In this document: positions 25,270-33,503 of the stretch, one piece after another
How positions within the stretch are numbered: the first letter of the stretch is position 1
How the letters are laid out: each line of letters opens with the position of its first letter
Source of the DNA: Planctomyces sp.
GTDB taxonomy: Bacteria; Planctomycetota; Planctomycetia; Planctomycetales; Planctomycetaceae
Assembly (NCBI GenBank): GCA_005778225.1
Contig: SXPC01000106.1
Span: 1 to 35,389, forward strand
DNA length: 35,389 nt
Direction: 5' to 3'
Position numbers and translations under genes: made by a program
Notes under the pieces: model-generated
What the model was told of the DNA's origin: nothing
What the model saw: the letters and a program-made list of their open reading frames with translations, nothing else
Databases searched by the model: none

Positions 25270-26250
25270 TTAAAGCGTCGATTCGGGAGTCGTACGCTCG
25301 ACGACGCTGTAAACGTCTTTGTCTTCGATGTTGAAGGAGACCATCATCTCTGCGAGAAAGCCCAACGTGATTCCCTGGCCGCCCAGCAGCAGGCAGGCAA
25401 TCGAGTAAATCAGCAGGGGGCGAGACCCGATCGGAACGGGCTTCATGAACCCCATGACGTTCATCAAGAACCATTCCAGCCCCAGGAAGACCATGCCCAG
25501 TCCGCCGAGAACGAAGAAGAAGAAGCCCCAGCCTCCCAAGAAGTGTTGCGGACGACGGCCGTAGTCAGTCAGGAACGTGACGGTCAGCAGGTCGAGAAAG
25601 CCTTTGAGGAAGCGGTTGAAGCCGTATTTCGAGACACCGAATTCACGAGGGCGGTGGTAGACCGGAATCTCAGTCACTTTAAACCCGCGGCCGTGCGCCA
25701 TGATCGGGATGAAGCGGTGCAGCTCGCCGTACATGCGGATTTCCTGCGCGACTTCGCGACGGAACATCTTCAGCCCGCAGTTATGGTCGTGAAGCTTCAA
25801 GCCGCTGAGCTTGCCGATCATGCCGTTGAAGACCCAGGATGGATAAACCTTGTGCCAGGGATCGCGTCGGTCTTTTTTCCAGCCGTTGACGACGTCGAAC
25901 CCTTCGCCCATTTTGTTGAGCATCTTGGGGATCTCGTTGGGGTCGTCCTGCAGGTCAGCATCGAGCGTAACGTAAACATTTCCCTTGGCCGTGCGAAAGG
26001 CTGCTAACAGTGCAGCGGCTTTGCCGAAGTTGCGACGAAAGCGGATGCCTCGGACGGGATGGTTGGCCGTCAATGACTGAATGATGTCCCAGGATCCATC
26101 GCGCGAGCCATCATCGACCATGATGATTTCATAGACAATCGGTTGGCCGTTAATGGTTTGGTCTTTCAACGCCGCCTGGATCTGTCGACACAGCTCTTCC
26201 AGAGTTTCGTGCTCGTTGTAGACGGGAACCAGACATGAAAGATGGACCAT
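25270..26250 (-). CDS. Glycosyltransferase family 2 (DPM1/ArnC/GtrB-like)
   Basis: 326 aa membrane-anchored GT2. Catalytic stretches: SCLVPVYNEHETLEEL, the nucleotide Asp in IMVDDGSRDGS, the metal-binding LDADLQDDP, NCGLKMFRR and HRPREFGVSKYGFNR; two C-terminal TM helices (about 230-255 and 268-295). This group moves a sugar from a nucleotide donor to a polyprenyl phosphate on the cytoplasmic face. It lies 51 bases downstream of a flippase-like gene on the same strand; the pair likely works on a lipid-linked sugar. The donor sugar is not known. Confidence 0.92.
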   Translation of the reverse strand: MVHLSCLVPVYNEHETLEELCRQIQAALKDQTINGQPIVYEIIMVDDGSRDGSWDIIQSLTANHPVRGIRFRRNFGKAAALLAAFRTAKGNVYVTLDADLQDDPNEIPKMLNKMGEGFDVVNGWKKDRRDPWHKVYPSWVFNGMIGKLSGLKLHDHNCGLKMFRREVAQEIRMYGELHRFIPIMAHGRGFKVTEIPVYHRPREFGVSKYGFNRFLKGFLDLLTVTFLTDYGRRPQHFLGGWGFFFFVLGGLGMVFLGLEWFLMNVMGFMKPVPIGSRPLLIYSIACLLLGGQGITLGFLAEMMVSFNIEDKDVYSVVERTTPESTL

Positions 26251-26301
26251 GGGAAAATTTCGCTTTCGCGGAGACGGCCGTCGATTCAGAATGACGGCGA
26301 T

Positions 26302-27393
26302 TCAGGACCTGGATGTCACCAAATGGCGTTTTTTATACCATCGCGCCACGGACGAACAGACCAGTCCGGCCAGGATGTCAGACACAAACATCAGGACACG
26401 TAATAAGAGGGCTGCCGAGACCGCCTGTTGATCGTTGATCGACGGGTCCAGTCTCAAACACTCGACGATGATCGCTTCTCTCACGCCAATACCACCGGGG
26501 GCGAAGACGGCCATAAATCCGACGGTCGTCGCCAGCATGCAGCTCATCGTCCAGAAGAGACTGTCCGACCAGGTGATGTTTTCGACGCCAATGGAATACA
26601 AGACGATTCCGAGCGCCATGCTTTGAATCACCCATCCCACAACGGCGACGATGATCCCTGTTGCCAGATCTCGTGTCGTGACCTTTTCGCGACGGATCTC
26701 TGCGGGGACTTCGCGCATGTCCTGTTCGGTCGGCTCGATGTCATCTGGCAGAACCGGGTCAATCTCTTCTTTCTCGGGAAGCTTGACCATCTTTGACGCG
26801 ACACGATTCATCAGCCAGCTGATCAACGGAAGGCAGGCAAATGTCAGGGCGACGATGCCCAGAGAGAGGAGAATCGGATGAGCCCCCACAAGGTTCAGGA
26901 ACCAGCGGATCAGCGAATCTTCTGCCAGCTTATCAACCGCCAGATCCGGCAGCACAATCGGGACCAGGCACAAACCTAACAGCAGACCCGCTCCCATCGA
27001 CAATAATGTTTCGTAGACAGCGGTCGCGAGACTGACGGCAAATGGAACTCCATACGGCTTAAGCATGCTCGCTCGAATGATCAGCACCATGCCTTTGCCC
27101 GGCATATATTTGCCAATCTGGCCGGCATAATGAGCGCAAAACGTGGGGACAACAGGTGGCCTCTCACCATGAGAAAGTATCAGCTGGCGCCAGAACCACG
27201 CACCCGTCAGCCAGCTGATTAAAATCACGGGACAACCCGTCCAGATGATCTCCCAGCGGACTCCCTCCAGCGACGCATCGGATTGCTGCCACAGGGTCAA
27301 GCCCCGCTTGCAGACAAACCACAGGAAAACAATCAGCAAGACCCACTGGCCATACTTCCAAAGCGTTTTGGCAAGGGGCTTCTTTGGCGTCAT
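26302..27393 (-). CDS. Flippase-like integral membrane protein (LPG synthase TM/UPF0104 family)
   Basis: 363 aa with about seven to eight TM helices. The family signature APGGIGVREA is present near the C-terminus and an earlier YMPGKGMVLIIRASML matches the conserved first motif (G-K). A cytoplasmic acidic loop (about 210-245, EEIDPVLPDDIEPTEQD) separates the two halves. The family includes AglD-type and MprF-N-type flippases or lysylphosphatidylglycerol synthase membrane domains; the C-terminal synthase domain is absent. Placed first in an operon with the GT2 gene, it may flip the polyprenyl-linked sugar. Confidence 0.88.
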   Translation of the reverse strand: MTPKKPLAKTLWKYGQWVLLIVFLWFVCKRGLTLWQQSDASLEGVRWEIIWTGCPVILISWLTGAWFWRQLILSHGERPPVVPTFCAHYAGQIGKYMPGKGMVLIIRASMLKPYGVPFAVSLATAVYETLLSMGAGLLLGLCLVPIVLPDLAVDKLAEDSLIRWFLNLVGAHPILLSLGIVALTFACLPLISWLMNRVASKMVKLPEKEEIDPVLPDDIEPTEQDMREVPAEIRREKVTTRDLATGIIVAVVGWVIQSMALGIVLYSIGVENITWSDSLFWTMSCMLATTVGFMAVFAPGGIGVREAIIVECLRLDPSINDQQAVSAALLLRVLMFVSDILAGLVCSSVARWYKKRHLVTSRS

Positions 27394-27451
27394 CCTGACA
27401 CGTTGACTTTCTCATACATCATGCTGAAACCCGCGATTCCGCCGAAAAGTC

Positions 27452-27542
27452 GTGCCATGCTCACAGCTTTGTGTGTGCATGCTGCTTTCCTTGGCGATTT
27501 CCGTGTTTAGAACATGCTTGCTCAAAGCCGCAAGCATGGCAC
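27452..27542. repeat. Compound inverted repeat GTGCCATGCT...AGCATGGCAC
   Basis: Outer 20-base arms 27452-27471 and 27523-27542 are inverted with 17 of 20 matching. Inside the right part, CATGCTTGC (27513-27521), loop TCAAAGCC, GCAAGCATG (27530-27538) form a perfect 9-bp hairpin, so two alternative folds compete. It lies in the gap between the ACT-domain gene and the flippase gene, both minus strand. Confidence 0.75.
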
Positions 27543-27599
27543 ATTGGAAATGAAACTGGCTGAGTAAGTTGTGGCTGGTATCAGATCACAATCGATGGC

Positions 27600-28112
27600 T
27601 TAGAAAAAGCCATCGTCGTGCAGGTCGCCTTCCGTGATGATTTCGTGACCTTTGTCACGCAAAACTTTTGTGGCGGTATCGATGTCATCGACACACAGGG
27701 CGATGGCGCCTTTGCCATTCTTCTGGAAGATCAACGGATACGTGTAGTGAATATTGAGTTCTGCCTGCATGAGTGCCAGGCAGATTCGCAGCATCGGCTG
27801 GGGGTCTTCTGGAAGAAGGACGCCGAGCATGTCTTTTTCGAAGACGGCGAAATCCGACAGTTTGAAAATCTCACGGGCTCGATCGGCGTCATTGACCATT
27901 AAGCGAATACAGGCAAAGTCGACCGAATCGTTGACGCTGAGCGCGATGATCTTCATGTCATGTCGCTCGAGGCTCTTGAAGAGCTGATGCAGACGACCGA
28001 CCTGGTTCTCCATGAAGACTGTAAACTGACGCAGGCACGGCCAGTCGTGATTGCGCGACGTCATGGCGTTGATGCCGCCCTTTTCGTCGTCATCTCCGTA
28101 ATCAAACGGCAT
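27600..28112 (-). CDS. Tandem ACT-domain protein
   Basis: 170 aa from the ATG at 28112 (a GTG at 28127 would add 5). Two ACT-type halves: RQFTVFMENQVGRLHQLFKS with LSVNDSVDFACIRLMVND, and LLPEDPQPMLRICLALMQAE with HYTYPLIFQKNGKGAIALCV. Such proteins in planctomycetes are often labelled acetolactate synthase, but there is no catalytic domain; a ligand-binding regulatory role, probably amino acid, is more likely. The opening MPFDYGDDDEKGGINAM is typical of this group. Confidence 0.85.
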   Translation of the reverse strand: MPFDYGDDDEKGGINAMTSRNHDWPCLRQFTVFMENQVGRLHQLFKSLERHDMKIIALSVNDSVDFACIRLMVNDADRAREIFKLSDFAVFEKDMLGVLLPEDPQPMLRICLALMQAELNIHYTYPLIFQKNGKGAIALCVDDIDTATKVLRDKGHEIITEGDLHDDGFF

Positions 28113-28285
28113 TTTAAACCCACACACTTCCTAGGGCGGACGGCGCATCATCGTACGAGGGCGTCCACATGTTCGATTCACGCTGGTATTCACTTCATAC
28201 AGATCAGAAAACTTCCCTCACTTCTTGTGAAAGACTGGTCTGTGTCATGTTATGAACTCTAGAGGAAATAGAGGGAACGGTCAAT

Positions 28286-28306
28286 TTGAGTCTCATTCCG
28301 AGACAA
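28286..28306. promoter_or_regulatory. Palindrome GTCTC-ATTCC-GAGAC in a divergent promoter region
   Basis: Perfect 5-bp inverted repeat (28290-28304), with partly matching flanks, between the ACT gene and the HAD gene. A direct repeat ACCTGAC occurs just downstream (28311-28331). Possible operator; weak. Confidence 0.3.
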
Positions 28307-28393
28307 ACTGACCTGACACGATTAACCTGACCATCGATATGATTCTCGCTTTCACAGATCGCCGTTTTCCTCTCAGGGATGATTGACAGGCCA

Positions 28394-29026
28394 ATGATCA
28401 AGACGGTTTTATTCGACCTCGGCAATGTCATCTTCCTGTTCTCTCACGAGAAAATGTGCCAGCAGATGGGTGCGTTGTTCGATCAGCCCGGTGAAGCTGT
28501 CCGCAAATATCTCTTTGATGAGGGACATCTGAAGGGCTTTGAAACCGGACATCTCAGTGAACGCCAGCTGCATCAATCGATGGAGAAGCATTTTGGCCGA
28601 CAGGTCGATTTCGATGCTCTGCGACTGGCTGCCTCGGACATCTTCGAGCTCAATCATCCGATCGTCCCATTGATCCATCACCTTCACGAGCAGGGATTTC
28701 GACTCGTCCTGCTCTCCAACACGAGCATCTCCCACATGGAGTTCCTGCTCGAACGTTATCAGATTCTTCAGAAATTCGACGACTTCGTGCTCTCTTACGA
28801 AGTCGGTTCGATGAAGCCTCAGCCGGAGATTTATCAGGTCGCCTTGAGCAAAATTCAATGCGAACCAGAGGCCTGTCTCTATACGGACGACCTGTTACCA
28901 AACATCGAAGGTGCCATTCCATTTGGCTTCTCGACCCATCTGTTTACGGGCGTCGATCACCTTCATCGTGCACTTGAGAAAGAAGGGGTCTGGCTTCCGT
29001 TTGCAAATGAACTCCCTTCCCGATAA
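28394..29026 (+). CDS. HAD-superfamily phosphatase (YihX-like subgroup)
   Basis: 210 aa from the ATG at 28394; an upstream in-frame ATG (28379) adds 5 residues but has its AGGG touching the start codon. Motif I FDLGNVIF (Asp nucleophile, with Gly at the usual second Asp as in the YihX group), motif II LLSNTSISH, motif III Lys in YEVGSMKPQPEIY, motif IV YTDDLLPNIEGA. The helical cap spans about 20-85. Sugar-phosphate phosphatase activity is likely, the exact substrate unknown. Confidence 0.9.
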   Translation: MIKTVLFDLGNVIFLFSHEKMCQQMGALFDQPGEAVRKYLFDEGHLKGFETGHLSERQLHQSMEKHFGRQVDFDALRLAASDIFELNHPIVPLIHHLHEQGFRLVLLSNTSISHMEFLLERYQILQKFDDFVLSYEVGSMKPQPEIYQVALSKIQCEPEACLYTDDLLPNIEGAIPFGFSTHLFTGVDHLHRALEKEGVWLPFANELPSR

Positions 29027-29189
29027 GAATGGGGAGGGCGAATCAGTTCGGCAGAGTTTTCAATGGCAATATTATTCAGTGATTTTGAGTCACAGCTGTT
29101 ATTTCGATATTTTTCACGTCGATCTCAGGATCACTCATTTCGTTTCCGCGTGGCCACGGTAATTTGATTGACTCAAATGGAGGGCACGC

Positions 29190-29423
29190 ATGGACACACG
29201 TCGGGCGATCATACTGCTATCACTCTTCACTTTGCTTCCGCTGGGTTACATTGGCTACAACGTCTACTGTGAATCACAGTTGATGCCCCTCTCTGACGAG
29301 AACGGAACTTACCTTCGTCAGGTTGCTGATCACAATCAGAAACTGCTCGATAAAGTCCGACGGAATGTCCAAGCCGAGAAAGCAAAAGAGCAGAAGAGCG
29401 CGAAACAACGGGTCGCTCAATAA
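29190..29423 (+). CDS. Small single-pass membrane protein
   Basis: 77 aa with a strong GGAGGG 5 bases before the ATG. One N-terminal TM (about 7-25, AIILLSLFTLLPLGYIGYNV) and a Lys/Gln/Glu-rich helical tail (KVRRNVQAEKAKEQKSAKQR) likely to form a coiled coil. No known family. It could be anchored with the tail outside or inside; basic residues before the TM (DTRR) suggest the tail is extracytoplasmic. Confidence 0.65.
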   Translation: MDTRRAIILLSLFTLLPLGYIGYNVYCESQLMPLSDENGTYLRQVADHNQKLLDKVRRNVQAEKAKEQKSAKQRVAQ

Positions 29424-29450
29424 ACGGTGTTGTGCATAGTCGACTATACG

Positions 29451-29495
29451 ATCTCGAAAAACAAAAACAGCCATCGACATAAGGACGATGGCTGT
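29451..29495 (-). terminator. Intrinsic terminator of the VOC gene
   Basis: On the minus strand ACAGCCATCG, 9-base loop, CGATGGCTGT form a perfect 10-bp stem (29467-29476 and 29486-29495), followed by TTTTGTTTTT. It lies 30 bases after the VOC stop. On the plus strand the stem lacks a T-tract, so it ends the 29190 gene poorly at best. Confidence 0.85.
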
Positions 29496-29524
29496 CTCAT
29501 CAATCGGAATGTCACGCATCTTTC

Positions 29525-30001
29525 TCAGGCTGGTGCATGCTGGCTCATTTCCTTGTCCATGGCGGCTTTGAGTTCTTCTGGCGACATTTTCTTCAACGGG
29601 TGAGCGAAAGACCAGGAATGGCCGTACGGGTCGTTGATGACCGCATAACGATCTCCCCAGAATGCATCAGTCGGAGGCATCTGGATCGTTGCCCCTGCTT
29701 TGACTGCCTTCTCGACGGCCTCATCGCAGTTGGGAACATAACGGTGAATCGTGACCGCCGTACCGCCGAGGGCGGTCGCCGTCGTTGATTTGCCGCCACA
29801 GTACTCGGGAAAATCGTCGACCAGATACAGGGGCTGACCATCGATCGTCAATGCCGCGTGCATGAGGCGTCCATCTTCACTCGGCAGGCGGAAGACTTCG
29901 ACGGCATCAAAGGCTTTCTTATAAAACTCAATCGCTTTTGAGGCAGGAGAACAGACGAGGTGAGGAATCAGCGTTTTAGGTGGGGCATCAGGTGTCGACA
30001 T
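29525..30001 (-). CDS. VOC-family (glyoxalase/PhnB-like) protein
   Basis: 158 aa, one vicinal-oxygen-chelate module of PhnB type: IPHLVCSPASKAIEFYKKAF, RLMHAALTIDGQPLYLVDD, then WGDRYAVINDPYGHSWSFA. Putative metal positions (His in MHAAL, Glu/Asp later) are partly present. Unlike 3-demethylubiquinone methyltransferase neighbours it stands alone. GGAG lies 7 bases before the ATG and a clear terminator follows. Substrate unknown. Confidence 0.88.
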   Translation of the reverse strand: MSTPDAPPKTLIPHLVCSPASKAIEFYKKAFDAVEVFRLPSEDGRLMHAALTIDGQPLYLVDDFPEYCGGKSTTATALGGTAVTIHRYVPNCDEAVEKAVKAGATIQMPPTDAFWGDRYAVINDPYGHSWSFAHPLKKMSPEELKAAMDKEMSQHAPA

Positions 30002-30131
30002 GAGGTGTCTCCATTATGGGCGTCTATCACGGATTGTCTTCGAGCAACAACAACGTCGTTCGTCCCAGTTTGTCGAAGCCTCACCGTGGAAATCGACACT
30101 CATCTTTGATGTCGGTTGATTTCTTCACTTT

Positions 30132-30827
30132 TTATTTTGGAGAAGGATCGAGAGACAGAAGTTGAGATTCCAGCCTTTCCAAGGCTGCACGCAGGGCCTT
30201 GATCTCTGCCTTCAGCTCGGTGATTCCATTGGAAGCAGGGGTGACATAGTTGCGGGCATACGTTGAACTGGCGGTTGCTTTCGACGTCCAGACGGTTTCG
30301 CCATTCCACAATCGGAGTCCGACAGCGTCAATCTCATTCCAGCCGGACACAGTTTTCGATGCCAGATCGATTTTGACTTTCGTCACTTCGAATTCAACGT
30401 CGACAGGAAAGTTCGCAATCCCGCGCGGGGCTGACGTTGGGACAGGATCGGTTCCGTCGAAAATCACCACTTCCTGCTCATTGGCCCCGAAGACGGTCAC
30501 CTTGGAAATCGCGCCGGGATTGTACGTCTCGTAAACCGTCACCTGAGCGGCAGCGGTTGGTTTCTCAAATTCACACAGGATCCATTCGTCCTGGCCATCG
30601 CGCGTGAGTGATGCCCAAGCAGTCACGATGTCACCTGACTTCAACGTGTCTGGTGGGCCGACGAGTTGGTCAGGACTCCAGTTCTGACTGCTGTTATCGG
30701 TAATCGTGAAAGGAACAACCTCCCTCCCGAAGATTTGAAGCCCCTGAGCATGTCCATACGAAGTTGAACTCAATACATAACAACAGCTTACAACAAACGC
30801 GAGGGAAGCAAACGATAAGCGCAGCAT
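30132..30827 (-). CDS. Secreted protein with galactose-binding-like domain and coiled-coil tail
   Basis: 231 aa from the ATG at 30827, which has AGGAG 6 bases upstream; a longer frame to 30878 lacks a site. Signal peptide (LSFASLAFVVSCCYVLSSTSYGHA) with cleavage about residue 27. The middle is a beta-sandwich-like domain: VTAWASLTRDGQDEWILCEF and VTVYETYNPGAISKVTVFG, a pattern like the galactose-binding-like modules in pappalysin- and FBXL4-type proteins, then a helical coiled coil (GITELKAEIKALRAALERLE). Probably a surface-bound carbohydrate or protein binder; I give no enzyme function. Confidence 0.7.
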   Translation of the reverse strand: MLRLSFASLAFVVSCCYVLSSTSYGHAQGLQIFGREVVPFTITDNSSQNWSPDQLVGPPDTLKSGDIVTAWASLTRDGQDEWILCEFEKPTAAAQVTVYETYNPGAISKVTVFGANEQEVVIFDGTDPVPTSAPRGIANFPVDVEFEVTKVKIDLASKTVSGWNEIDAVGLRLWNGETVWTSKATASSTYARNYVTPASNGITELKAEIKALRAALERLESQLLSLDPSPK

Positions 30828-31007
30828 GACTTTCTCCTGAGTGCAAAGCAAACATTTCACCCAGGAAATGACGTCCATAAAGAGGACAAAGTTCCGCAGG
30901 ACGTAAGAATATGGTTACCGTTGTGCTGACGCTGTGAGTCCGATGAACGACAATTCCTTTCCATTGACGCCAAATATCTCAAACTGATTGCCAATCGCGA
31001 ACTTTCC

Positions 31008-31796
31008 ATGTCACAAATTACCCAGTTGAACACCCTGCTCGTCCCGCATCGCGATGCGCTCATTCATCACCCCGTCTACGCGAAGATGCAGTCGCTGGGG
31101 GCGCTCCAGGTTTTCATGGAGCATCACGTCTTTGCCGTCTGGGATTTCATGTCCCTGTTGAAAGCCCTTCAGCAGGCGATCTGCTGCACCACGGTCCCCT
31201 GGGTCCCGCCGACGAACACGCTGGGATGTCGCATGATCAACGACATTGTGAGAGCAGAGGAAAGTGATGAAGATGGCAGCGGAAATTTCGCCAGCCACTT
31301 CGACCTGTACCGCGTTTCGATGGAAGAATGCGGCGCCGATATCACCGGCATCGATACTTTCATTAACCAACTGCGTCACGGTATCCCCTGGTCAACCGCT
31401 CTCGACAACTCTCCCATCTCAAACGCCGCCCGCGACTTCGTTCGCGAAACCTTCGCCATCATCCAAACCGGGGATCTGTGCGCGATCGCATCGGCCTTCA
31501 CCTTCGGCCGGGAAGACCTCCTCCCGGACGTCTTTCAGAGCATCGTCAACCAGCTTAATCAGCAATCCAACGGCCAGCTACGACGCTTCCAGTACTACCT
31601 CGAACGCCACATCGGCCTCGACGGCGACGAACACGGCCCGATGGCAACTCGCCTCATCGAAAACCTCTGCGGGGACGACATCGCAAAATGGAAGACCGTT
31701 GAAGAAACCGCAGTCCGATGCTTAATTGCCCGCAAAAAACTGTGGGATGCGATTGATAACACGATTGACCGGGAGTGTTCAGTCTTGATCGCGTAG
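31008..31796 (+). CDS. DUF3050 protein (heme-oxygenase-like fold)
   Basis: 262 aa, matching DUF3050, which belongs to the heme-oxygenase-like fold. The metal-ligand helices look kept: FMEHHVFAVWDFM, SHFDLYRVSMEECGAD and YYLERHIGLDGDEHGPMA (Glu, His, Asp, Glu, His). Members may be diiron or metal-independent oxidases; no reaction is established for this family. No signal peptide. It is divergent from the secreted protein at 30132 and convergent with the nitrilase-like gene with 28 bases between stops. Confidence 0.88.
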   Translation: MSQITQLNTLLVPHRDALIHHPVYAKMQSLGALQVFMEHHVFAVWDFMSLLKALQQAICCTTVPWVPPTNTLGCRMINDIVRAEESDEDGSGNFASHFDLYRVSMEECGADITGIDTFINQLRHGIPWSTALDNSPISNAARDFVRETFAIIQTGDLCAIASAFTFGREDLLPDVFQSIVNQLNQQSNGQLRRFQYYLERHIGLDGDEHGPMATRLIENLCGDDIAKWKTVEETAVRCLIARKKLWDAIDNTIDRECSVLIA

Positions 31797-31824
31797 ATCG
31801 TGACCGTTGTGTTGTTCAGTGAAT

Positions 31825-32775
31825 TCAATCGCCGCTGGTCTTCTCTCGTTTGTCCTTCGCAGGATGAAAATGGGTTTGCTCCCGGCTTTGCGAAAGGGCT
31901 TTCATGTCTATGGTCTGGATAATCATACCACGAGTATTGGCAGCCCCCTCGACATCGTCCATCTCAAAGGTCTCCGACGCGGGCCCGAGGATGGCTGACT
32001 GGCCGAAGAGTTGCCAAGTGGGCATCGGCTGACCCACGGTTCCGCTGACGACGACGATCGCGTGATGTTCGATGGCTCGTGCTTGCGACGTCCAGCGGAC
32101 TCGCTTGAGACCGGCTTCTGATTCTGTCATTGAGGGGACCAGAATCAGCATGGGCGATTTTTCGACCAGGCCCGCTGAGAGATCGGGGAACTCGACGTCG
32201 TAACAAATGAGAATCGCTGTCTTGCCCCAGGGCGTCTCGGCGATTTCGATCTCATTGCCGCTGGCGAAGCCGATGTCGCGTTCCCATTTCGTCGGGTGAA
32301 TCTTTTTCTGAGACAGCTCTTTGCCGTCGGCCTGCACGAGCAGCGCGATGTTGAAGAGCTTCTTCGATTCCGCATCCAGTTCTGGTGACGATCCTGCCAT
32401 GATCGCGATGTGATGCTTCTTAGCCAACTGCCTGATGCCGTTAAAATATCCGGGTGTGATCTTCGACGCGATCTCCTGCACGACCTTGCGCTCACTCTCG
32501 ATCGTCTCTTCGACCCCCTCCTGCACCGGCCAGGCATCCAGCGTTAATAACTCCGGCAGGACCAACACATCGACCTTCTTAGTTACGGCTTCCTCGGTGA
32601 AGGCTTCCACCTTGGCCAGGATCTCTTCGAGCGTCTTGTTTCCTTCGACAGGATACTGCACGGAGGCGATTGTCAGACTCTGTTCTTGTGCATGCCCCTC
32701 ATTCGTCGCCACCAACGAAAATGGGATGACCACGCTGAGCATCCAGAATAAATTCGCAAACCCATCGCCGAGCAT
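31825..32775 (-). CDS. Exported carbon-nitrogen hydrolase (nitrilase superfamily)
   Basis: 316 aa. The Glu-Lys-Cys triad is complete: Glu in LVLPELLTLD, Lys in KKIHPTKWE, Cys in ILICYDVEFPD. The N-terminus has a signal peptide (NLFWMLSVVIPFSLVA, cleavage near HAQ), unusual because most of this superfamily is cytoplasmic. The closest class is the amidase/omega-amidase-like group; substrate unknown. It may act in the periplasm on amides or nitriles. Confidence 0.88.
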   Translation of the reverse strand: MLGDGFANLFWMLSVVIPFSLVATNEGHAQEQSLTIASVQYPVEGNKTLEEILAKVEAFTEEAVTKKVDVLVLPELLTLDAWPVQEGVEETIESERKVVQEIASKITPGYFNGIRQLAKKHHIAIMAGSSPELDAESKKLFNIALLVQADGKELSQKKIHPTKWERDIGFASGNEIEIAETPWGKTAILICYDVEFPDLSAGLVEKSPMLILVPSMTESEAGLKRVRWTSQARAIEHHAIVVVSGTVGQPMPTWQLFGQSAILGPASETFEMDDVEGAANTRGMIIQTIDMKALSQSREQTHFHPAKDKREKTSGD

Positions 32776-32870
32776 CTTCGCAGGTCCTCTTTTATCGTGG
32801 TGACTCCTGACTGTTTCAGGCTAACAGTTGGGGTGAACCGAACGCACGGGGAAAGTTCACGCCATGGCGA

Positions 32871-33179
32871 TTACATGCTGATGACGCGAATGAACACCGA
32901 CACGGCGGCCACGAGGTTTAAAGCAAGCAATTTCGCAGACTGAACGGCGATTGATGTGAAGAACGCCACCAGGAAGACCACGACAAACATGGCCGACAGT
33001 GGGACGACATACGTTATTTGATCCCACGGGCTTTCAATCAAGCCGCTCGTGACTCCAAGAATCGCTGCCACAAGCAGGATACTAATGATGGTCATACCTG
33101 AAGCGAACTGGTAGGCAGAGGAAGGTTGGGGTGTTGCCTTGTCTCGAAGTGGAGTGAATGGTTCTTTTGGAGAAATCAT
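32871..33179 (-). CDS. Small membrane protein of unknown function
   Basis: 102 aa from the ATG at 33179; a longer frame to 33302 has no support. Three hydrophobic segments (about 28-47, 53-75, 78-98) after a short polar N-terminus (SPKEPFTPLRDKATPQP). No family recognised. GAGAGG lies close to the ATG. Confidence 0.6.
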   Translation of the reverse strand: MISPKEPFTPLRDKATPQPSSAYQFASGMTIISILLVAAILGVTSGLIESPWDQITYVVPLSAMFVVVFLVAFFTSIAVQSAKLLALNLVAAVSVFIRVISM

Positions 33180-33339
33180 TGCCTCTCGATGAATGATGAT
33201 TTGAAGCTCACCGTGCTTCGGTTCGCCCGGTGGGAAACTGAGACAGAAACAAAATGTCACTTCGCACCCCGCAAGAAGCACAGGATGGCGACCACGAACC
33301 AAGCTAAAACGCGACCCCGCTGCGGAGTTCGAAGATCAT

Positions 33340-33492
33340 CTACCAGATGCGATCATGCTCGCCACGTTCGATGACTTCCAGGGGTTTGAGGCAGTTGAAG
33401 GCGCTGTTGGGACGCTGGAGCCAAGGGCCGATTTCGTCTTTGTTGATGGTTACGCTGAGGGCGGTGATGAGGCTTTCGTGCTTGTCATTCAT
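33340..33492 (-). pseudogene. Small MbcA/ParS/Xre-antitoxin C-terminal-like protein ended by an in-frame amber codon
   Basis: 50 codons from the ATG at 33492 (AAGG about 5 bases upstream), starting 12 bases after the DUF4411 stop. The text WLQRPNSAFNCLKPLEVIER then GEHDRIW is the toxin-binding domain of MbcA/ParS-like antitoxins. After IW comes TAG (33340-33342), yet the same frame goes on as MIFELRSGVAF before the next stop, which reads like the normal end of the family (IWQMI...SGVA). A Gln codon CAG mutated to TAG is the simplest explanation; readthrough or sequencing error are alternatives. The helix-turn-helix half of Xre antitoxins is absent. Confidence 0.6.
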
Positions 33493-33503
33493 CGTTTGAA
33501 ACC

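Noticed and set aside
29013..29038. Hairpin CCCTTCCC/GGGGAGGG at the end of the HAD gene as a terminator
   Set aside because: One mismatch-type pair and no T-tract afterwards; only a weak candidate.
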